DNA of 64,000 bases from Aequorivita sp. HC6-5 (lineage in GTDB: Bacteria; Bacteroidota; Bacteroidia; Flavobacteriales; Flavobacteriaceae), in NCBI GenBank assembly GCA_905182755.1, contig CAJJCS010000003.1:62001-126000 (forward strand). Direction: 5' to 3'. Positions 9,424 to 19,480 of this stretch are shown piece after piece. Each line of letters begins with the position of its first letter. Positions within the stretch are counted from its first letter, which is position 1. Position numbers and translations under genes: made by a program. The notes under the pieces are model-generated. The model made no database searches. It worked only from the letters and a program-made list of their open reading frames with translations, and was not told where the DNA came from.

Positions 9424-10188
9424 TTATTTATTTTTCTGTATTAATTCTTCTGCCAAACTCAGGTAATTATTGGCACCTCTACTACTTGCATCATAACTAA
9501 TGATGCTTTCTCCGTAACTAGGGGCTTCACTTAAACGCACATTGCGCTGAATGATTGTATTAAATACCATTGCATCAAAATGTTTTTTCACCTCTTCAAC
9601 CACTTGATTTGATAATCTTAATCTAGAATCATACATGGTAAGGAGTAAGCCTTCAATGTCTAACTCTGGATTGTGTATCTTTTGTACGCTTTTTATGGTG
9701 TTTAAAAGCTTACCGAGTCCCTCTAGTGCAAAATACTCACATTGTATAGGTATGATAACAGCATCTGCAGCAGTTAAGGCATTTAGGGTCAATAATCCAA
9801 GAGAGGGAGCGCAATCTATTATGATATAGTCATAGTCTTTTTTTAGATCTGTGACCATTTGTTTGAGCATGTACTCTCTATTTTTTTTATCTACTAGTTC
9901 TATTTCAATAGCAACAAGATCAATGTGAGCCGGTATTAAATCAAGATTAGGAGAAGTTGTTTTTACAATGACATCTTTGGCCGTTGTAGAATGCTCTAGT
10001 AATTGATAGGTACCATTGGTAACAGCCTCTACATCTATGCCTAAACCAGAAGTAGCGTTTGCCTGTGGATCTGCATCAATTAGAAGTACTTTTTTTTCTA
10101 AAACACCCAAAGATGCTGCTAGGTTAATAGAAGTGGTAGTTTTTCCTACGCCTCCTTTTTGGTTAGCAATTGCAATAATTTTACCCAT
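9424..10188 (-). CDS. parA: Chromosome partitioning ATPase ParA/Soj
   Basis: Walker-type ATPase that drives ParB-parS movement. The deviant Walker A KGGVGKTTTSINLAASL is at about residues 11-26, the Walker A' aspartate in VLLIDADPQANAT follows, and the Walker B-like YIIIDCAPSLGLLTLNAL is near 120. Its length of 254 residues is standard for the chromosomal Soj class, without an N-terminal HTH. It opens the minus-strand cluster running to wbqC; the 216-base gap upstream, to the methylmalonyl-CoA mutase stop, must hold its promoter but shows no clear TTG/TAnnTTTG pair. Confidence 0.96.
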   Translation of the reverse strand: MGKIIAIANQKGGVGKTTTSINLAASLGVLEKKVLLIDADPQANATSGLGIDVEAVTNGTYQLLEHSTTAKDVIVKTTSPNLDLIPAHIDLVAIEIELVDKKNREYMLKQMVTDLKKDYDYIIIDCAPSLGLLTLNALTAADAVIIPIQCEYFALEGLGKLLNTIKSVQKIHNPELDIEGLLLTMYDSRLRLSNQVVEEVKKHFDAMVFNTIIQRNVRLSEAPSYGESIISYDASSRGANNYLSLAEELIQKNK

Positions 10189-10404
10189 TAATATGTCTTG
10201 ATTTAATAGTAAAAATACTATTTAATAACCGAATCTAAAATCATTTTTGTTAACAGATAGTGAACATCTTTTTAGGTGTAAAAAGACAGCGTATTTTTAG
10301 GATATACAGCAATAAAAAACACCTTGTTTATTCAATTTACATTCAATTTTAAGCCCTGGTATAGTATTTGGTTTTGGAGAATATTACCTTAAGCTAAAAA
10401 GGCA

Positions 10405-12543
10405 TTACTCTGCCACAGAATCTATTAAGATGTTAAGCATTTCTATGGCCGCATCACTAATTCTTGTTCCTGGTCCATAGACTGCAAGCGCACCGGCATC
10501 AAACAAAAATTGATAATCTTGAGCAGGAATAACACCACCTACTATTACCATGATGTCTTCTCGGCCAAACTCTTTCATTTGAGCAATAACCTGCGGTACT
10601 AGTGTTTTGTGACCAGCCGCCAATGAAGAGATACCTAGAATATGCACGTCATTTTCTATGGCCTGTTGCGCTGCTTCTTTTGGAGTTTGAAACAATGGGC
10701 CAATATCTACATCAAAGCCAACATCTGCATAGCCAGTAGCTACAACTTTTGCACCTCGGTCATGACCATCTTGCCCCATTTTAGCAATCATGATTCTTGG
10801 TCTACGACCTTCTAACTCGGCAAATTTATTTGCGAGTTCTCTTGCCTTTGCAAAGGATGGATCTTTCTTTATTTCTTTACTATACACGCCGCTAAATGAT
10901 TTAATTTGAGCTTTATACCTGCCAAAAGACAACTCTAGTGCATCACTAATTTCTCCCAGAGTAGCTCTTTGTTTGGCTGCTATTACTGCCAAATCTAGTA
11001 AATTTTCTGTTCCCGATTTAGCAGCATGTGTTAAAGCTTTTAAACTGGCAGCTACTTTTTGATTGTCTCTACCGGCTTTTATACTTGCTAAGCGCTCTAG
11101 CTGCGAGGATCTAACCATTTGGTTATCTACATCTAGAATTTGCAGGGGGTCTTCTTTTTCTAGTCTATATTTATTGACACCAACAATAATGTCTTGACCG
11201 CTGTCTATACGGGCTTGTTTTCTTGCAGCAGCTTCTTCTATACGTAATTTTGGTATGCCGGCTTCAATGGCTTTTGTCATGCCGCCCAATTCTTCAACTT
11301 CCTCAATAAGTGCCCATGCTTTATTGGCAATATCATTGGTTAGGTTTTCTACATAATAGCTACCAGCCCAAGGATCAACTGTTTTTGTGATATGGGTTTC
11401 TTCTTGCAGATAAATTTGTGTGTTTCTTGCAATACGAGCACTAAAGTCTGTGGGTAGGGCAATGGCCTCGTCAAGGGCATTGGTGTGTAAAGACTGCGTT
11501 CCTCCAAAAGCTGCTGCAGAAGCTTCAATGCATGTGCGTGCAACATTATTAAAAGGATCTTGCTCCGTTAGGCTCCAGCCACTTGTTTGGCAATGCGTTC
11601 TTAGGGCTAAAGATTTTGGATTTTTTGGGTTAAATTGTTTCACTAGTTTTGCCCATAACATTCTGGCAGCTCTCATTTTAGCGATTTCCATAAAATGATT
11701 CATACCTATGGCCCAAAAGAATGATAGACGCGGGGCAAAGGTGTCAATATCCATCCCTGCATCTAAGCCTTTACGAATGTATTCTAGCCCATCTGCTAGT
11801 GTGTATGCCAATTCTATATCACAGGTAGCACCAGCTTCTTGCATATGATATCCAGAAATAGAAATGCTGTTAAACTTAGGCATGTTCTTTGACGTGTATT
11901 GAAAAATATCACTTATAATTTTCATGGATGGTGTAGGAGGGTAGATGTAGGTGTTACGTACCATAAACTCCTTTAAAATATCGTTCTGAATGGTGCCTGC
12001 AAGATCTTTTAATGCAACACCTTGTTCTTGAGCAGCTACAATGTAAAATGCCATAATAGGAAGCACTGCTCCATTCATGGTCATTGATACGCTCATTTTG
12101 TCTAAAGGAATTTGATCAAACAAAATTTTCATGTCCTCAACGCTATCTATGGCAACTCCAGCCTTACCAACATCTCCAACAACACGCTCATGATCACTAT
12201 CATAGCCTCTGTGTGTGGCCAAATCAAAGGCAACAGAAAGCCCTTTTTGACCAGCGGCTAGATTACGTCTATAAAACGCATTGCTATCCTCGGCGGTAGA
12301 GAACCCTGCATATTGCCTAATGGTCCAGGGTCTTTTTACATACATAGTGGCATAAGGCCCTCTTAAATGGGGAGCTATACCGGCAGCAAAATCTAAGTGT
12401 TTTAAAGTAGTTACATCTTGTTTGCTGTAACGATTTTTAATAGCAATACCCTCTGCCGTTTTAAAGGTGGTTTTGTTGTGACTCCCCTTCAGGGCTTGCT
12501 TGTCATTGTAAAGGGATATGTTTGATATATCTTTTCTACTCAT
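10405..12543 (-). CDS. scpA: Methylmalonyl-CoA mutase, catalytic large subunit
   Basis: Adenosylcobalamin-dependent isomerase interconverting methylmalonyl-CoA and succinyl-CoA, used for odd-chain, branched-chain and propionate metabolism. The N-terminal TIM barrel carries [30 protein letters not shown] and [13 protein letters not shown]. The C-terminal B12 domain carries the base-off ligand motif [20 protein letters not shown] (about residue 595) and a GGVIPAQDY glycine loop. At 712 residues it is full length. It overlaps the preceding small subunit by eight bases. The pair forms the alpha-beta heterodimer also called MutB/MutA. Confidence 0.96.
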   Translation of the reverse strand: MSRKDISNISLYNDKQALKGSHNKTTFKTAEGIAIKNRYSKQDVTTLKHLDFAAGIAPHLRGPYATMYVKRPWTIRQYAGFSTAEDSNAFYRRNLAAGQKGLSVAFDLATHRGYDSDHERVVGDVGKAGVAIDSVEDMKILFDQIPLDKMSVSMTMNGAVLPIMAFYIVAAQEQGVALKDLAGTIQNDILKEFMVRNTYIYPPTPSMKIISDIFQYTSKNMPKFNSISISGYHMQEAGATCDIELAYTLADGLEYIRKGLDAGMDIDTFAPRLSFFWAIGMNHFMEIAKMRAARMLWAKLVKQFNPKNPKSLALRTHCQTSGWSLTEQDPFNNVARTCIEASAAAFGGTQSLHTNALDEAIALPTDFSARIARNTQIYLQEETHITKTVDPWAGSYYVENLTNDIANKAWALIEEVEELGGMTKAIEAGIPKLRIEEAAARKQARIDSGQDIIVGVNKYRLEKEDPLQILDVDNQMVRSSQLERLASIKAGRDNQKVAASLKALTHAAKSGTENLLDLAVIAAKQRATLGEISDALELSFGRYKAQIKSFSGVYSKEIKKDPSFAKARELANKFAELEGRRPRIMIAKMGQDGHDRGAKVVATGYADVGFDVDIGPLFQTPKEAAQQAIENDVHILGISSLAAGHKTLVPQVIAQMKEFGREDIMVIVGGVIPAQDYQFLFDAGALAVYGPGTRISDAAIEMLNILIDSVAE

Positions 12544-13879
12544 GAGCTAGTCGTTGTTGTTCTATAGCTTCTGCCAAACGTTTTGCTATAATGGGTTGAA
12601 TCAATGTTTTTCTAGGATTACTCTTCAAGAAAGGAAACAGTTCTAAGTTTTCTTTCATAAGGTCCATTGGGTTTGGATGTTTGTTTGTACCAAGTAAGGT
12701 AATACTACCATTGTCAAAAAGGGCTTGCTGTTTGCTAGCACTTTCTTTAATTTTTTTCTGGATGTCTCCCTGTAGTAGTTGTTTTATAAAACCGCCACCA
12801 TCTTCAATTTGTTTAAAAAGTTCCAATGCTTTTGAGGCCAATTCTTGGGTCACACTCTCTATGTAGTAAGCTCCATCTGCAGGATTGCTTACCACATCAA
12901 AATAGCTTTCTGCCTTTAATATCAATAATTGATTTCGAGAAATACGTTCTCCAAATTCATTGCTTTTATGGTACAATACATCATAAGGCATGTTGCATAC
13001 AGCATCTGCACCTCCAAGTATACTAGACATAGCCTCTGTGGTGCTTCGCAGCATATTTATATTGTAATCATACACTGTTTTGTTTCGTCTTGAGGGCTGA
13101 GCTATCACATGGCATGTTTGTGAGCAGTTGTACTCTTTGGCTAAACTAGCGTATAGAATTCTTAGCGCGCGTATTTTTGCTATTTCAAAAAAGTAGTGCG
13201 TGCCAGTTGCTATTTTAAAAGTAATACTATTTGTAGTTTGATGATTTAGATACTCATTGGCATGGGCAAGGGCATAAGCCAATTGCTGCACCATGTTGGC
13301 CCCTGCATTTTGATAGTTTGTTGTATCTACAGAAATAGTATTTGCAGTCTGTGAGAGGCTTTGAAGTGCGTTAAAATCTTCTTTTTGGCTTTTAAACCAA
13401 TTTCCTTCTTTTGAAAGTTTCCCAACGGGATCTAGGTTGAGATAAAATTCAGCCTTGTGCTTAGTGAGATATAAAGAAAGTTCTTTAACAAATTCGATAT
13501 CCAAAAACGAGAAATCGAAATATATAGTTGCCTTGGAAAAAGGGAAATCTTTAAAAACACTCGGGATATTAAAGGGTTTTTCTGCCGTAAAAACAATCGC
13601 TTCTGCTCCTTTTTCTAGTGCGTCTATAGCTATGTTATTTGCAATTTTAACATCATCAATAAAAACTCCTTGTGTGATGTTCCAGCCAGATGGAGTTCCT
13701 GGAATCTCCTTGGTAGCAATACCATCATCATTGTGGTAAAAAGGTTTGATGTGTATCCCTTCTAATGTTTTGCTTATTAGGGTTTCATTATACTCCGCAC
13801 CTTTAAGGTCTACCTGTATTTTTTGCTTCCATGCTTTTGCGGAAACCGGATCAAAATCTGTCAACAAATGTTTCTTCAT
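12536..13879 (-). CDS. mutA: Methylmalonyl-CoA mutase, small subunit
   Basis: The non-catalytic partner of the large subunit encoded immediately downstream. It shares the TIM-barrel part of the family ([52 protein letters not shown]) but stops before any B12-binding domain and has no DxHxxG motif, as expected for MutA. At 447 residues it is shorter than the roughly 620-residue subunit of Propionibacterium, which is usual in Bacteroidota. It lies downstream of the FtsB-like gene in the same minus-strand run; the eight-base overlap with the large subunit supports stoichiometric translation. Confidence 0.93.
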   Translation of the reverse strand: MKKHLLTDFDPVSAKAWKQKIQVDLKGAEYNETLISKTLEGIHIKPFYHNDDGIATKEIPGTPSGWNITQGVFIDDVKIANNIAIDALEKGAEAIVFTAEKPFNIPSVFKDFPFSKATIYFDFSFLDIEFVKELSLYLTKHKAEFYLNLDPVGKLSKEGNWFKSQKEDFNALQSLSQTANTISVDTTNYQNAGANMVQQLAYALAHANEYLNHQTTNSITFKIATGTHYFFEIAKIRALRILYASLAKEYNCSQTCHVIAQPSRRNKTVYDYNINMLRSTTEAMSSILGGADAVCNMPYDVLYHKSNEFGERISRNQLLILKAESYFDVVSNPADGAYYIESVTQELASKALELFKQIEDGGGFIKQLLQGDIQKKIKESASKQQALFDNGSITLLGTNKHPNPMDLMKENLELFPFLKSNPRKTLIQPIIAKRLAEAIEQQRLAHE

Positions 13880-13907
13880 TGGTGCGTATTGTCATAAAAC
13901 CAAACCC

Positions 13908-14228
13908 TTACTCGATGGAGTCTTGATGTTCTATGATGTAAATATCTTCGTTTTCTTTTTTGAGGTAGTATTTCTCTCTAGCAAAGCGCTCCATCTCTGA
14001 GCTATCTTTCATTTTATCAATAAAAGCTCTATCTTTTTTTATTTCTTTTTTGTAAAACTCTTTACTTTCTTCTAAGGCCTTGATATCATCACTTAATTCT
14101 TTGTGAAAAAAATAATTATTAGCATCAAAAAAAAACATCCAAGTTAAAAACAGCAATATGAAAATTACATATTTATTGCCCAGCCATTGGTACCACTTTG
14201 TTTTTTTTATTTCTGAAACTTTGACCAT
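13908..14228 (-). CDS. FtsB/DivIC-family septum formation initiator
   Basis: A 106-residue bitopic membrane protein. One transmembrane helix (YVIFILLFLTWMFFFD) starts near residue 20 and is followed by a charged heptad-type coiled coil (DDIKALEESKEFYKKEIKKD) and the FAREKYYLKKENEDIYII tail typical of the DivIC/FtsB family. Members tie the FtsQ-FtsL subcomplex to septal wall synthesis. It lies four bases after udk and upstream of mutA; udk-ftsB-mutA-scpA is a recurring flavobacterial order. Whether it should be called FtsB or DivIC cannot be decided here. Confidence 0.88.
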   Translation of the reverse strand: MVKVSEIKKTKWYQWLGNKYVIFILLFLTWMFFFDANNYFFHKELSDDIKALEESKEFYKKEIKKDRAFIDKMKDSSEMERFAREKYYLKKENEDIYIIEHQDSIE

Positions 14229-14231
14229 ATG

Positions 14232-14837
14232 CTATAATCTTTCTGAAATAATAGTTCTAATCAAATCAACAGCAACCGTATTGTACTTGTTGGTTGGTAT
14301 AATGATGTCTGCAAATTCTTTGGTAGGTTCTATAAACTGTTGATGCATTGGCTTAAGAGTGGTTTGGTATCTGGTAAGGACCTCGTCTATATTTCTTCCA
14401 CGCTCAGAAATATCTCTTTTTAACCTGCGTATTAGGCGCTCATCGCTGTCTGCGTGTACAAAAACATTTACATCAAACATGGCTCTTATCTCTGGTTGTG
14501 TAAGTATTAAAATACCCTCTACAATCACTACTTTTTTTGGATGTGTTGTAATTGTCTCACCCGTGCGGTTGTGCTCTACAAAAGAATATACTGGTTGCTC
14601 AAAAGAGGCTCCATCACGCAATGCTTTTAAATGCTGTAAAAGCAAATCAAAATCAATAGAGTTGGGATGATCAAAATTTATTTTAACGCGCTCTTGATAA
14701 CTTAAATCACTGGTGTCTTTGTAATAAGAATCCTGTGATATTACACATACTTCGTCTACTGGAAGTTGTGCAATAATTTGTTCTACTACTGTAGTTTTTC
14801 CGCAGCCTGTACCGCCTGCAATACCAATTATAAGCAT
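14232..14837 (-). CDS. udk: Uridine kinase
   Basis: Pyrimidine salvage kinase phosphorylating uridine and cytidine. The P-loop is GIAGGTGCGKTTV at about residues 5-17. It is followed by SQDSYYKD, the NFDHPNSIDFDLL block, the EGILIL strand and the lid RLIRRLKRDISERGR, all Udk signatures. At 201 residues it is typical. It is the first gene of the run udk, ftsB-like, mutA, scpA; the 57-base gap upstream abuts the end of the cytochrome c gene. Confidence 0.96.
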   Translation of the reverse strand: MLIIGIAGGTGCGKTTVVEQIIAQLPVDEVCVISQDSYYKDTSDLSYQERVKINFDHPNSIDFDLLLQHLKALRDGASFEQPVYSFVEHNRTGETITTHPKKVVIVEGILILTQPEIRAMFDVNVFVHADSDERLIRRLKRDISERGRNIDEVLTRYQTTLKPMHQQFIEPTKEFADIIIPTNKYNTVAVDLIRTIISERL

Positions 14838-14894
14838 AGGGTATGTTTTTTACAAAAATAAGGATTTTGTAGTGCTAGCTGTTAAACCTTGTCA

Positions 14895-15341
14895 TTACTT
14901 TTTAACAGAAGCAACTTCTTTTGGCGTAACTATTTCTTTTTGCTTGTTTCCCCATGAGTTCATGGTGTAATTCATCACGTCTGCAACTTGGGTATTGTTT
15001 AAGCCCATTGCGCTCATAACCCCATTATATGGTTTTTGGTTTACAATAATGTTTCCCTTTAGGCCGTATTTAACTGCCTTGATGCTTTCTAGTCTTTTTT
15101 GGGTTAACCAATTAGAACCTGCCAAGGGTGGGTAATTATTTGCAATACCTTTGCCACTAGGTCTGTGACATTGTGAGCATACTTTTTTATATACTACAGC
15201 TCCTCTATCAATACTCTGTTGTAAAGGACTTTGTACTTTGTTTATTGTAGTTTCTATATTAGAAACCCCTTGTTTTTTAGGAGTGTTATTACACCCAAGT
15301 ATTAAAATTACCAATAGTGCACTATAGCATATCTTTCCCAT
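14895..15341 (-). CDS. c-type cytochrome lipoprotein
   Basis: A 148-residue monohaem cytochrome c. The N-terminus is a lipoprotein signal with lipobox LILGC, so the mature protein is predicted to be anchored in an envelope membrane. The haem site is CSQCH at about residues 56-60, followed by YPPLAGSNWL, and a likely axial Met lies in YNGVMSAMG. The C-terminal helix VADVMNYTMNSWGN is typical of small cytochrome c domains. It probably shuttles electrons in respiration; the partner cannot be inferred, as the neighbours are udk and a tRNA. The window also encodes CcsBA, needed for haem attachment. Confidence 0.88.
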   Translation of the reverse strand: MGKICYSALLVILILGCNNTPKKQGVSNIETTINKVQSPLQQSIDRGAVVYKKVCSQCHRPSGKGIANNYPPLAGSNWLTQKRLESIKAVKYGLKGNIIVNQKPYNGVMSAMGLNNTQVADVMNYTMNSWGNKQKEIVTPKEVASVKK

Positions 15342-15454
15342 GGGAGTTTGTTTTTTAGCAGTTAATCTCTATAGATTTAATAGCAGAGTAAATATAACAA
15401 TCTGTGTTTTGTTTGCTTGCCTTAACAATAGCAAAGCTATGTTTTTTTACATAA

Positions 15455-15487
15455 AAAAAGCCGTCTGATACATCAGACGGCTTTTGG
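15455..15487 (-). terminator. Rho-independent terminator of tRNA-Pro(TGG)
   Basis: A perfect inverted repeat GCCGTCTGAT / ATCAGACGGC with a two-base loop is followed on the minus strand by a run of seven T. It begins immediately at the 3' end of the tRNA gene and so ends that transcript. Confidence 0.9.
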
Positions 15488-15563
15488 TCGGGGTGGCAGG
15501 ATTCGAACCTGCGGCCTCCACGTCCCAAACGTGGCGCGATAACCGGGCTACGCTACACCCCGA
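15488..15563 (-). tRNA. tRNA-Pro, anticodon TGG
   Basis: The cloverleaf folds on the minus strand. The acceptor TCGGGGT pairs with ACCCCGA, the D arm contains AGCCCGGTTA, the anticodon arm is CCACG-TTTGGGA-CGTGG with anticodon TGG, and the T arm contains GGTTCGAATCC. The CCA end is not encoded. It reads codons CCA and CCG. A TAATTTTG element lies 24 bases upstream (15587-15594), a plausible -7 box. Confidence 0.96.
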
Positions 15564-15712
15564 ATTGAATACTTAAATTCGGATTGCAAAATTAATGATT
15601 TATATAGATACCACACGCTTTTTTTAATTTATTTTCCCCCTTGTTGGTTATAGATTTTATTATTTTTACAACCTTAAAATAGCATATGTTAGAGTAAGGT
15701 TATTTTTTAGCA

Positions 15713-15786
15713 CGGGATGTGGCGCAGTCCGGTAGCGTACTTGGCTGGGGGTCAAGTGGTCGCAGGTTCAAATCCTGTCATCCCGA
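15713..15786 (+). tRNA. tRNA-Pro, anticodon GGG
   Basis: The acceptor CGGGATG pairs with CATCCCG and discriminator A follows. The anticodon stem CTTGG/TCAAG encloses the loop CTGGGGG, so the anticodon is GGG (reading CCC and CCU), and the T loop is GGTTCAAATCC. It is transcribed away from the other tRNA-Pro gene 150 bases to the left. No CCA is encoded. Confidence 0.95.
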
Positions 15787-15793
15787 CAGTTAT

Positions 15794-15829
15794 AAAAAAG
15801 GCATAATGAATTTTCATTATGCCTTTTTT
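15794..15829 (+). terminator. Rho-independent terminator of tRNA-Pro(GGG)
   Basis: A stem GGCATAATGAA / TTCATTATGCC with a two-base loop is followed by six T and preceded by A-rich sequence. It starts eight bases after the tRNA 3' end. Confidence 0.9.
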
Positions 15830-15892
15830 CTTGATTAAAATTTTCATTTTCGGTTGCTTACATATATAGAGAGATAAATTTGCAAAGAGTGA

Positions 15893-17296
15893 TTAGTTTC
15901 TTGCTTTGGTAACGATGTTTTTATTGGTGTTTTTTTTATGGTAAGACTGTAAGATTTTTGTAGTGTAATAGGAGCTTTTGTAGCGCGTGATGTACTGTGA
16001 AAAATCCTCAAAGTAGGCAATAGATTCTTGGGCATCAATAAACCCAAAGCCCTTATACTCTCCTTGTTCAATTAAAATTATAGAGACCTCAGAGGGGGTT
16101 CTTCCTTTACCTTTTATGATATAGCTGTCTTGCTGTTGTTGAAAACTGTAGACAGCCTCTTGTACTCTTTTGTTGTAGACCTGAACATCCTCAAGGTCTT
16201 GACAAATCCCGTTACATTTTTTTATTTTATAATGTGAACAGGCACTACCTTGACTTTGTAGTGAGCAATACCTTGGACATAGTTCGTACTCTTGGCATAG
16301 CTGTTCTAAATGCTCAATTGCCAATGCATTGCTGTATAGCGTTGCAATTGAGTTTGTTGTTGTTTTGGTCTTACCTATGGCGAGTTGTAGTATCCCAAGC
16401 CTATTGGTGTAATTAATAATTTGAAATGTTGTAGTAGGTCTTTTTTGTACCTTATTATATTTTGGGTAGTGCTTTATAATATTATGAGATTCAAGTAACA
16501 ATGCTGTTAGTTCATTTCCAGTTGGCTCAAAATCTATATGGTGTGTTTCCTGCGCCAGGGCAATTTCTTTAGAACCTTTGCATACAAATGAGACAAAACC
16601 CTCTTTTTTATATTTTTAGCTTTACCCACATAGATGATTTTATCAGCCTTATTTTTAAAAAAATATACTCCTGGGGTTTCTGGCAACGCCGTAATATCTT
16701 CTGCGGGCAAATGGGGAGGAAGTGTTGCTTCTTTTGATGTCACATCCAATGCTTTTAACATAGTTTCATATCCAGAGATAGCGTCTATTTCAAGTAATTT
16801 ATTAAAAAGTTTTACCGTAGCTTGGGTATCTGCTTGTGCTCGGTGAGCTCCTGTTAATTCTATGCCTATAGATCTAGTTAACCTACCAAGGCTATAGGAG
16901 GGAAGCCCTGGTATTAGTTTTCTGGATAGGCGCACTGTACACAGTTTTTTTCTTAAATAGGTAATACCAACACCTGCAAACTCCTTTTTAAAAAAGCCAA
17001 AATCAAAATTTACATTATGTGCTACAAATACGGTGTCTTTTGTGAAATTCATATATTTCCTGGGCTACTTCACTAAAAATAGGAGCCGTGGCAACCATTT
17101 GATTATCTATACCAGTTAAGGCTGTAATTGTTGTTGGAATTAAACATCCAGGATCAATAAGAGTAGTGTAAGAGTCTTGTATTTCTTTATTTTTTACAAG
17201 AATGATACATACCTCTGTCATTCTTCCCTTAGAGACTCCTCCAGTTGTTTCTACATCAATAATCGCAAAGGTCGTATTGTCAATATTTTTTTTCAT
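15893..17296 (-). pseudogene. DnaQ-like exonuclease fused to GIY-YIG nuclease, two frameshifts
   Basis: The N-terminal half is a DEDDh 3'-5' exonuclease (Exo I FAIIDVETTGG, Exo II VFVAHNVNFDFGFF, Exo III HRAQADTQATVKLF), like the DNA polymerase III epsilon proofreading domain. The second half begins with a GIY-YIG domain (PGVYFF...IIYVGKAKNIKKR), as in UvrC and Cho, followed by a C-terminal part with a Cys cluster. Such fusions of about 460 residues are common in Bacteroidota. Two errors split it: an extra base near 17044 (relatives read IYEFTKDTVFVAHN) and a missing base near 16575, where AAAGGTTCT should read AAAGGGTTCT to give KGSKEIALAQETHH. Both halves are otherwise intact. Confidence 0.88.
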
Positions 17297-17408
17297 TCGT
17301 GCAAAAATACAATAAATTTGAGTTATTTGGATTATTTCCTTTTTAGTGGATTAATTCCAACATACAGTTTGTTGTTATGGCTTTACAGTATTGTCTTTTG
17401 AGTGGTTA

Positions 17409-17864
17409 TCATAAAGGGTACACCATCTTTATATTGCTGCGCTTGTAGGGATTGTTTATTGGTATGCTGGCTTCTATAAACCCATACTTTAGGTAGATAT
17501 GGATTGCGTTTTCTAGCTTTGTGTTTGAATAAAGATAGAGCTGTTTAAAGTTGTTTTCTTTGGCAAAACCAATGCAGTATTGCAGGAGTTGTTGGCCAAG
17601 GTTTTTTCCTTGTTGCGATGGCGCTACAGCCATTTTTGTGAGCTCAAAAATACCATCGCCTCTCTTTATTAGAGCTACAGTGCCAATGGCGGTATTGTTT
17701 TGGGTACTAAAGAAAATTTCTCCACCAGGATGTATAATATGCTCCAAGGGTTTACTTAAAACCTCTCTGTCATAAGGCTCCACATAAAAATAGGTTTCTA
17801 GCCACTGCAAGTTAAGGTCATAAAAAGCTTGAGCATACTTGCTGTTAAAGGATTGTATTTCCAA
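17409..17864 (-). CDS. GNAT family N-acetyltransferase
   Basis: A 151-residue single-domain acetyltransferase. The acetyl-CoA pyrophosphate loop VAPSQQGKNLGQQLLQYC lies at about residues 82-99, after the strand ELTKMAV. The following FKQLYLYSNTKLENAIHIYLKYGF segment, shown here as LYLYSNTKLENAI, is GNAT motif B. It acts presumably on a small molecule or amino terminus; the substrate is unknown. The gene stands beside DUF2007 with 11 bases between them. Confidence 0.9.
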   Translation of the reverse strand: MEIQSFNSKYAQAFYDLNLQWLETYFYVEPYDREVLSKPLEHIIHPGGEIFFSTQNNTAIGTVALIKRGDGIFELTKMAVAPSQQGKNLGQQLLQYCIGFAKENNFKQLYLYSNTKLENAIHIYLKYGFIEASIPINNPYKRSNIKMVYPL

Positions 17865-17875
17865 AGAGTGATTAA

Positions 17876-18124
17876 TTAAAGCAAAGGTTCTCCTACCTCC
17901 GTGAAGTATTCATTAATCATTTTTTTTGCTGTGTCGAGCTGTTCATTTCTTATAAACAGACGCACTTGGTTAGGAACCCCTGTAGAAAACCCACCTGTGA
18001 TACCGCTATGATGATCATCTTTTACGATGGGAGAAATTCCTTCTTCGTTTAGTCTTGCAATAAGGCCGTTTGCTATCATGGTTGGCCCTGTGTATATTCG
18101 TATTGTTTTTTGATCTTTATTCAT
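17876..18124 (-). CDS. DUF2007 family putative signal-transducing protein
   Basis: An 82-residue protein beginning with RIYTGPTMIANGLIARLNEE and ending VRLFIRNEQLDTAKKMINEY, the two halves of the DUF2007 fold, which resembles a PII-like alpha/beta unit. These are annotated as putative signal-transducing proteins, but no mechanism is established. It probably shares a transcript with the GNAT gene that follows. Confidence 0.85.
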   Translation of the reverse strand: MNKDQKTIRIYTGPTMIANGLIARLNEEGISPIVKDDHHSGITGGFSTGVPNQVRLFIRNEQLDTAKKMINEYFTEVGEPLL

Positions 18125-18270
18125 GTGTTTTCCTATTTATTTTAAAAGTACTATCTAATATTTAAATTACAAGGCAAATCACTTTTTTAATCTATTGTTT
18201 TTAATATTCTTGTTTTTTAAGCGTTATGTAACAAAGTTTGTATTACGTATCTTTAAAAAAAAATAGTACC

Positions 18271-18849
18271 ATGAATTTCAAACACATTCTTTGCATTGCA
18301 TTTATAGGCCTATCTACAATTGCTAGCGCTCAAAAATATAAAAGCATAAGTACCAGTACCATCACAAAAGACTGGCAAGGAACTACTTTCACTTCAGATA
18401 AAACCCTACAAGAAAATTTAGCACAAAGCACATCATTCTCTTTTATGGCTACTATTTTAGAAGACGAATTTTTGAGCAGCCAGCTATCTAGTCAAGAAAT
18501 GGTCACTGTTTTTGTTGCTAATGATGCCTCTTTCATGGCACTAAAAGAAGATACTCGCAAGGCACTATTGGCAGATGACCAAAAGCTAACACAATTAGTA
18601 AAGTTTCATACCATTCCAGGTAGAGTAGATAAAAATGCTATAGAAATGGCAATTTCTACCTCTGGCGGTAGGGCCTATTTTATAACACTTGAGGGTGAGA
18701 AACTAGCTGTAACTAAAAAAGCAGGAGCGTTAACCATATTAGATAGTAAAGGAAATACCGCGATAATAAAAGAAACAGATTTTTATCACAAAAATGGTTT
18801 TTTTCATATGGTAGAAGGTTTTGCTTTTGATACAAAGGCCTCCCAATAA
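18271..18849 (+). CDS. Secreted fasciclin-domain protein
   Basis: The start chosen is the ATG at 18271 (MNFKHILCIAFIGLSTIASA), which gives a signal peptide ending before QKYK; the upstream in-frame extension lies in promoter-like sequence. The mature part is one FAS1 domain: TVFVANDASFMAL, QLVKFHTIPGRVD, and the closing FFHMVEGFAFD. Fasciclin domains mediate adhesion or carbohydrate binding at the surface. At 192 residues it carries a single domain and no T9SS tail, so it is probably periplasmic. It stands alone between two minus-strand genes. Confidence 0.85.
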   Translation: MNFKHILCIAFIGLSTIASAQKYKSISTSTITKDWQGTTFTSDKTLQENLAQSTSFSFMATILEDEFLSSQLSSQEMVTVFVANDASFMALKEDTRKALLADDQKLTQLVKFHTIPGRVDKNAIEMAISTSGGRAYFITLEGEKLAVTKKAGALTILDSKGNTAIIKETDFYHKNGFFHMVEGFAFDTKASQ

Positions 18850-18889
18850 TATGATGGCTTAGCAGTTTTAACTCTTTTTTAAAACAATG

Positions 18890-19480
18890 CTATTTTGAGT
18901 TTGCTATTTCTAGTAAGGTCTTGTACACTAGTCTTGTGGGAAGCCCCATAACATTAAAAAAGCATCCTTCTATTTTTTCTATTCCAACATATCCAAGCCA
19001 GTCTTGTATGCCGTAACTACCAGCTTTGTCATAGGGTTTACATGTTTCTAGGTAATACTCAATCTCATTAATTGTGAGTTCTTTAAACTGCACCTTTGTG
19101 CAATCATAAACGGTTTGTTGGCTATCTTTAGTGGTAAAACATACAGAGGTAAACACACTGTGGGTTTCACCGCTTAAACCTTGCAGCATGTTTATTGCAT
19201 CTTGCTTGTCTTTAGGTTTACCGATGGCGCGATTGTCTTTCCATACAATAGTGTCACTGGTAATTACTATTTGATTCTCTTTAATCTCTTTAAAGGCGGT
19301 CGCTTTTAATTGTGCTAAGTAGTTTGTGATTTCTTGCGCTTTTAGATGCGGCGGAAATATCTCTTTGATTTCTCGAACATCTATTTTAAAATCTATGTCT
19401 AATTCTTTGAAAAAATGCTGTCTTCTCGGGGAACCAGAGGCTAAGACAATATCAAAATTAAGCAGGTGTTTTTTTAGCAT
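18890..19480 (-). CDS. Maf-family nucleotide pyrophosphatase
   Basis: A 196-residue house-cleaning pyrophosphatase that hydrolyses non-canonical or methylated nucleoside triphosphates. The signature VLASGSPRRQHFFKELDI is at residues 12-29, the catalytic Asp is in ITSDTIVW, and GKPKDKQDAINML and SYGIQDWLGYVGIEKI complete the family pattern. The substrate subclass (dTTP/UTP type or m7GTP type) cannot be decided safely from what I see. In Flavobacteriaceae it is often beside the KDO phosphatase and DUF2520 genes, which here lie about 7.5 kb away. Confidence 0.93.
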   Translation of the reverse strand: MLKKHLLNFDIVLASGSPRRQHFFKELDIDFKIDVREIKEIFPPHLKAQEITNYLAQLKATAFKEIKENQIVITSDTIVWKDNRAIGKPKDKQDAINMLQGLSGETHSVFTSVCFTTKDSQQTVYDCTKVQFKELTINEIEYYLETCKPYDKAGSYGIQDWLGYVGIEKIEGCFFNVMGLPTRLVYKTLLEIANSK

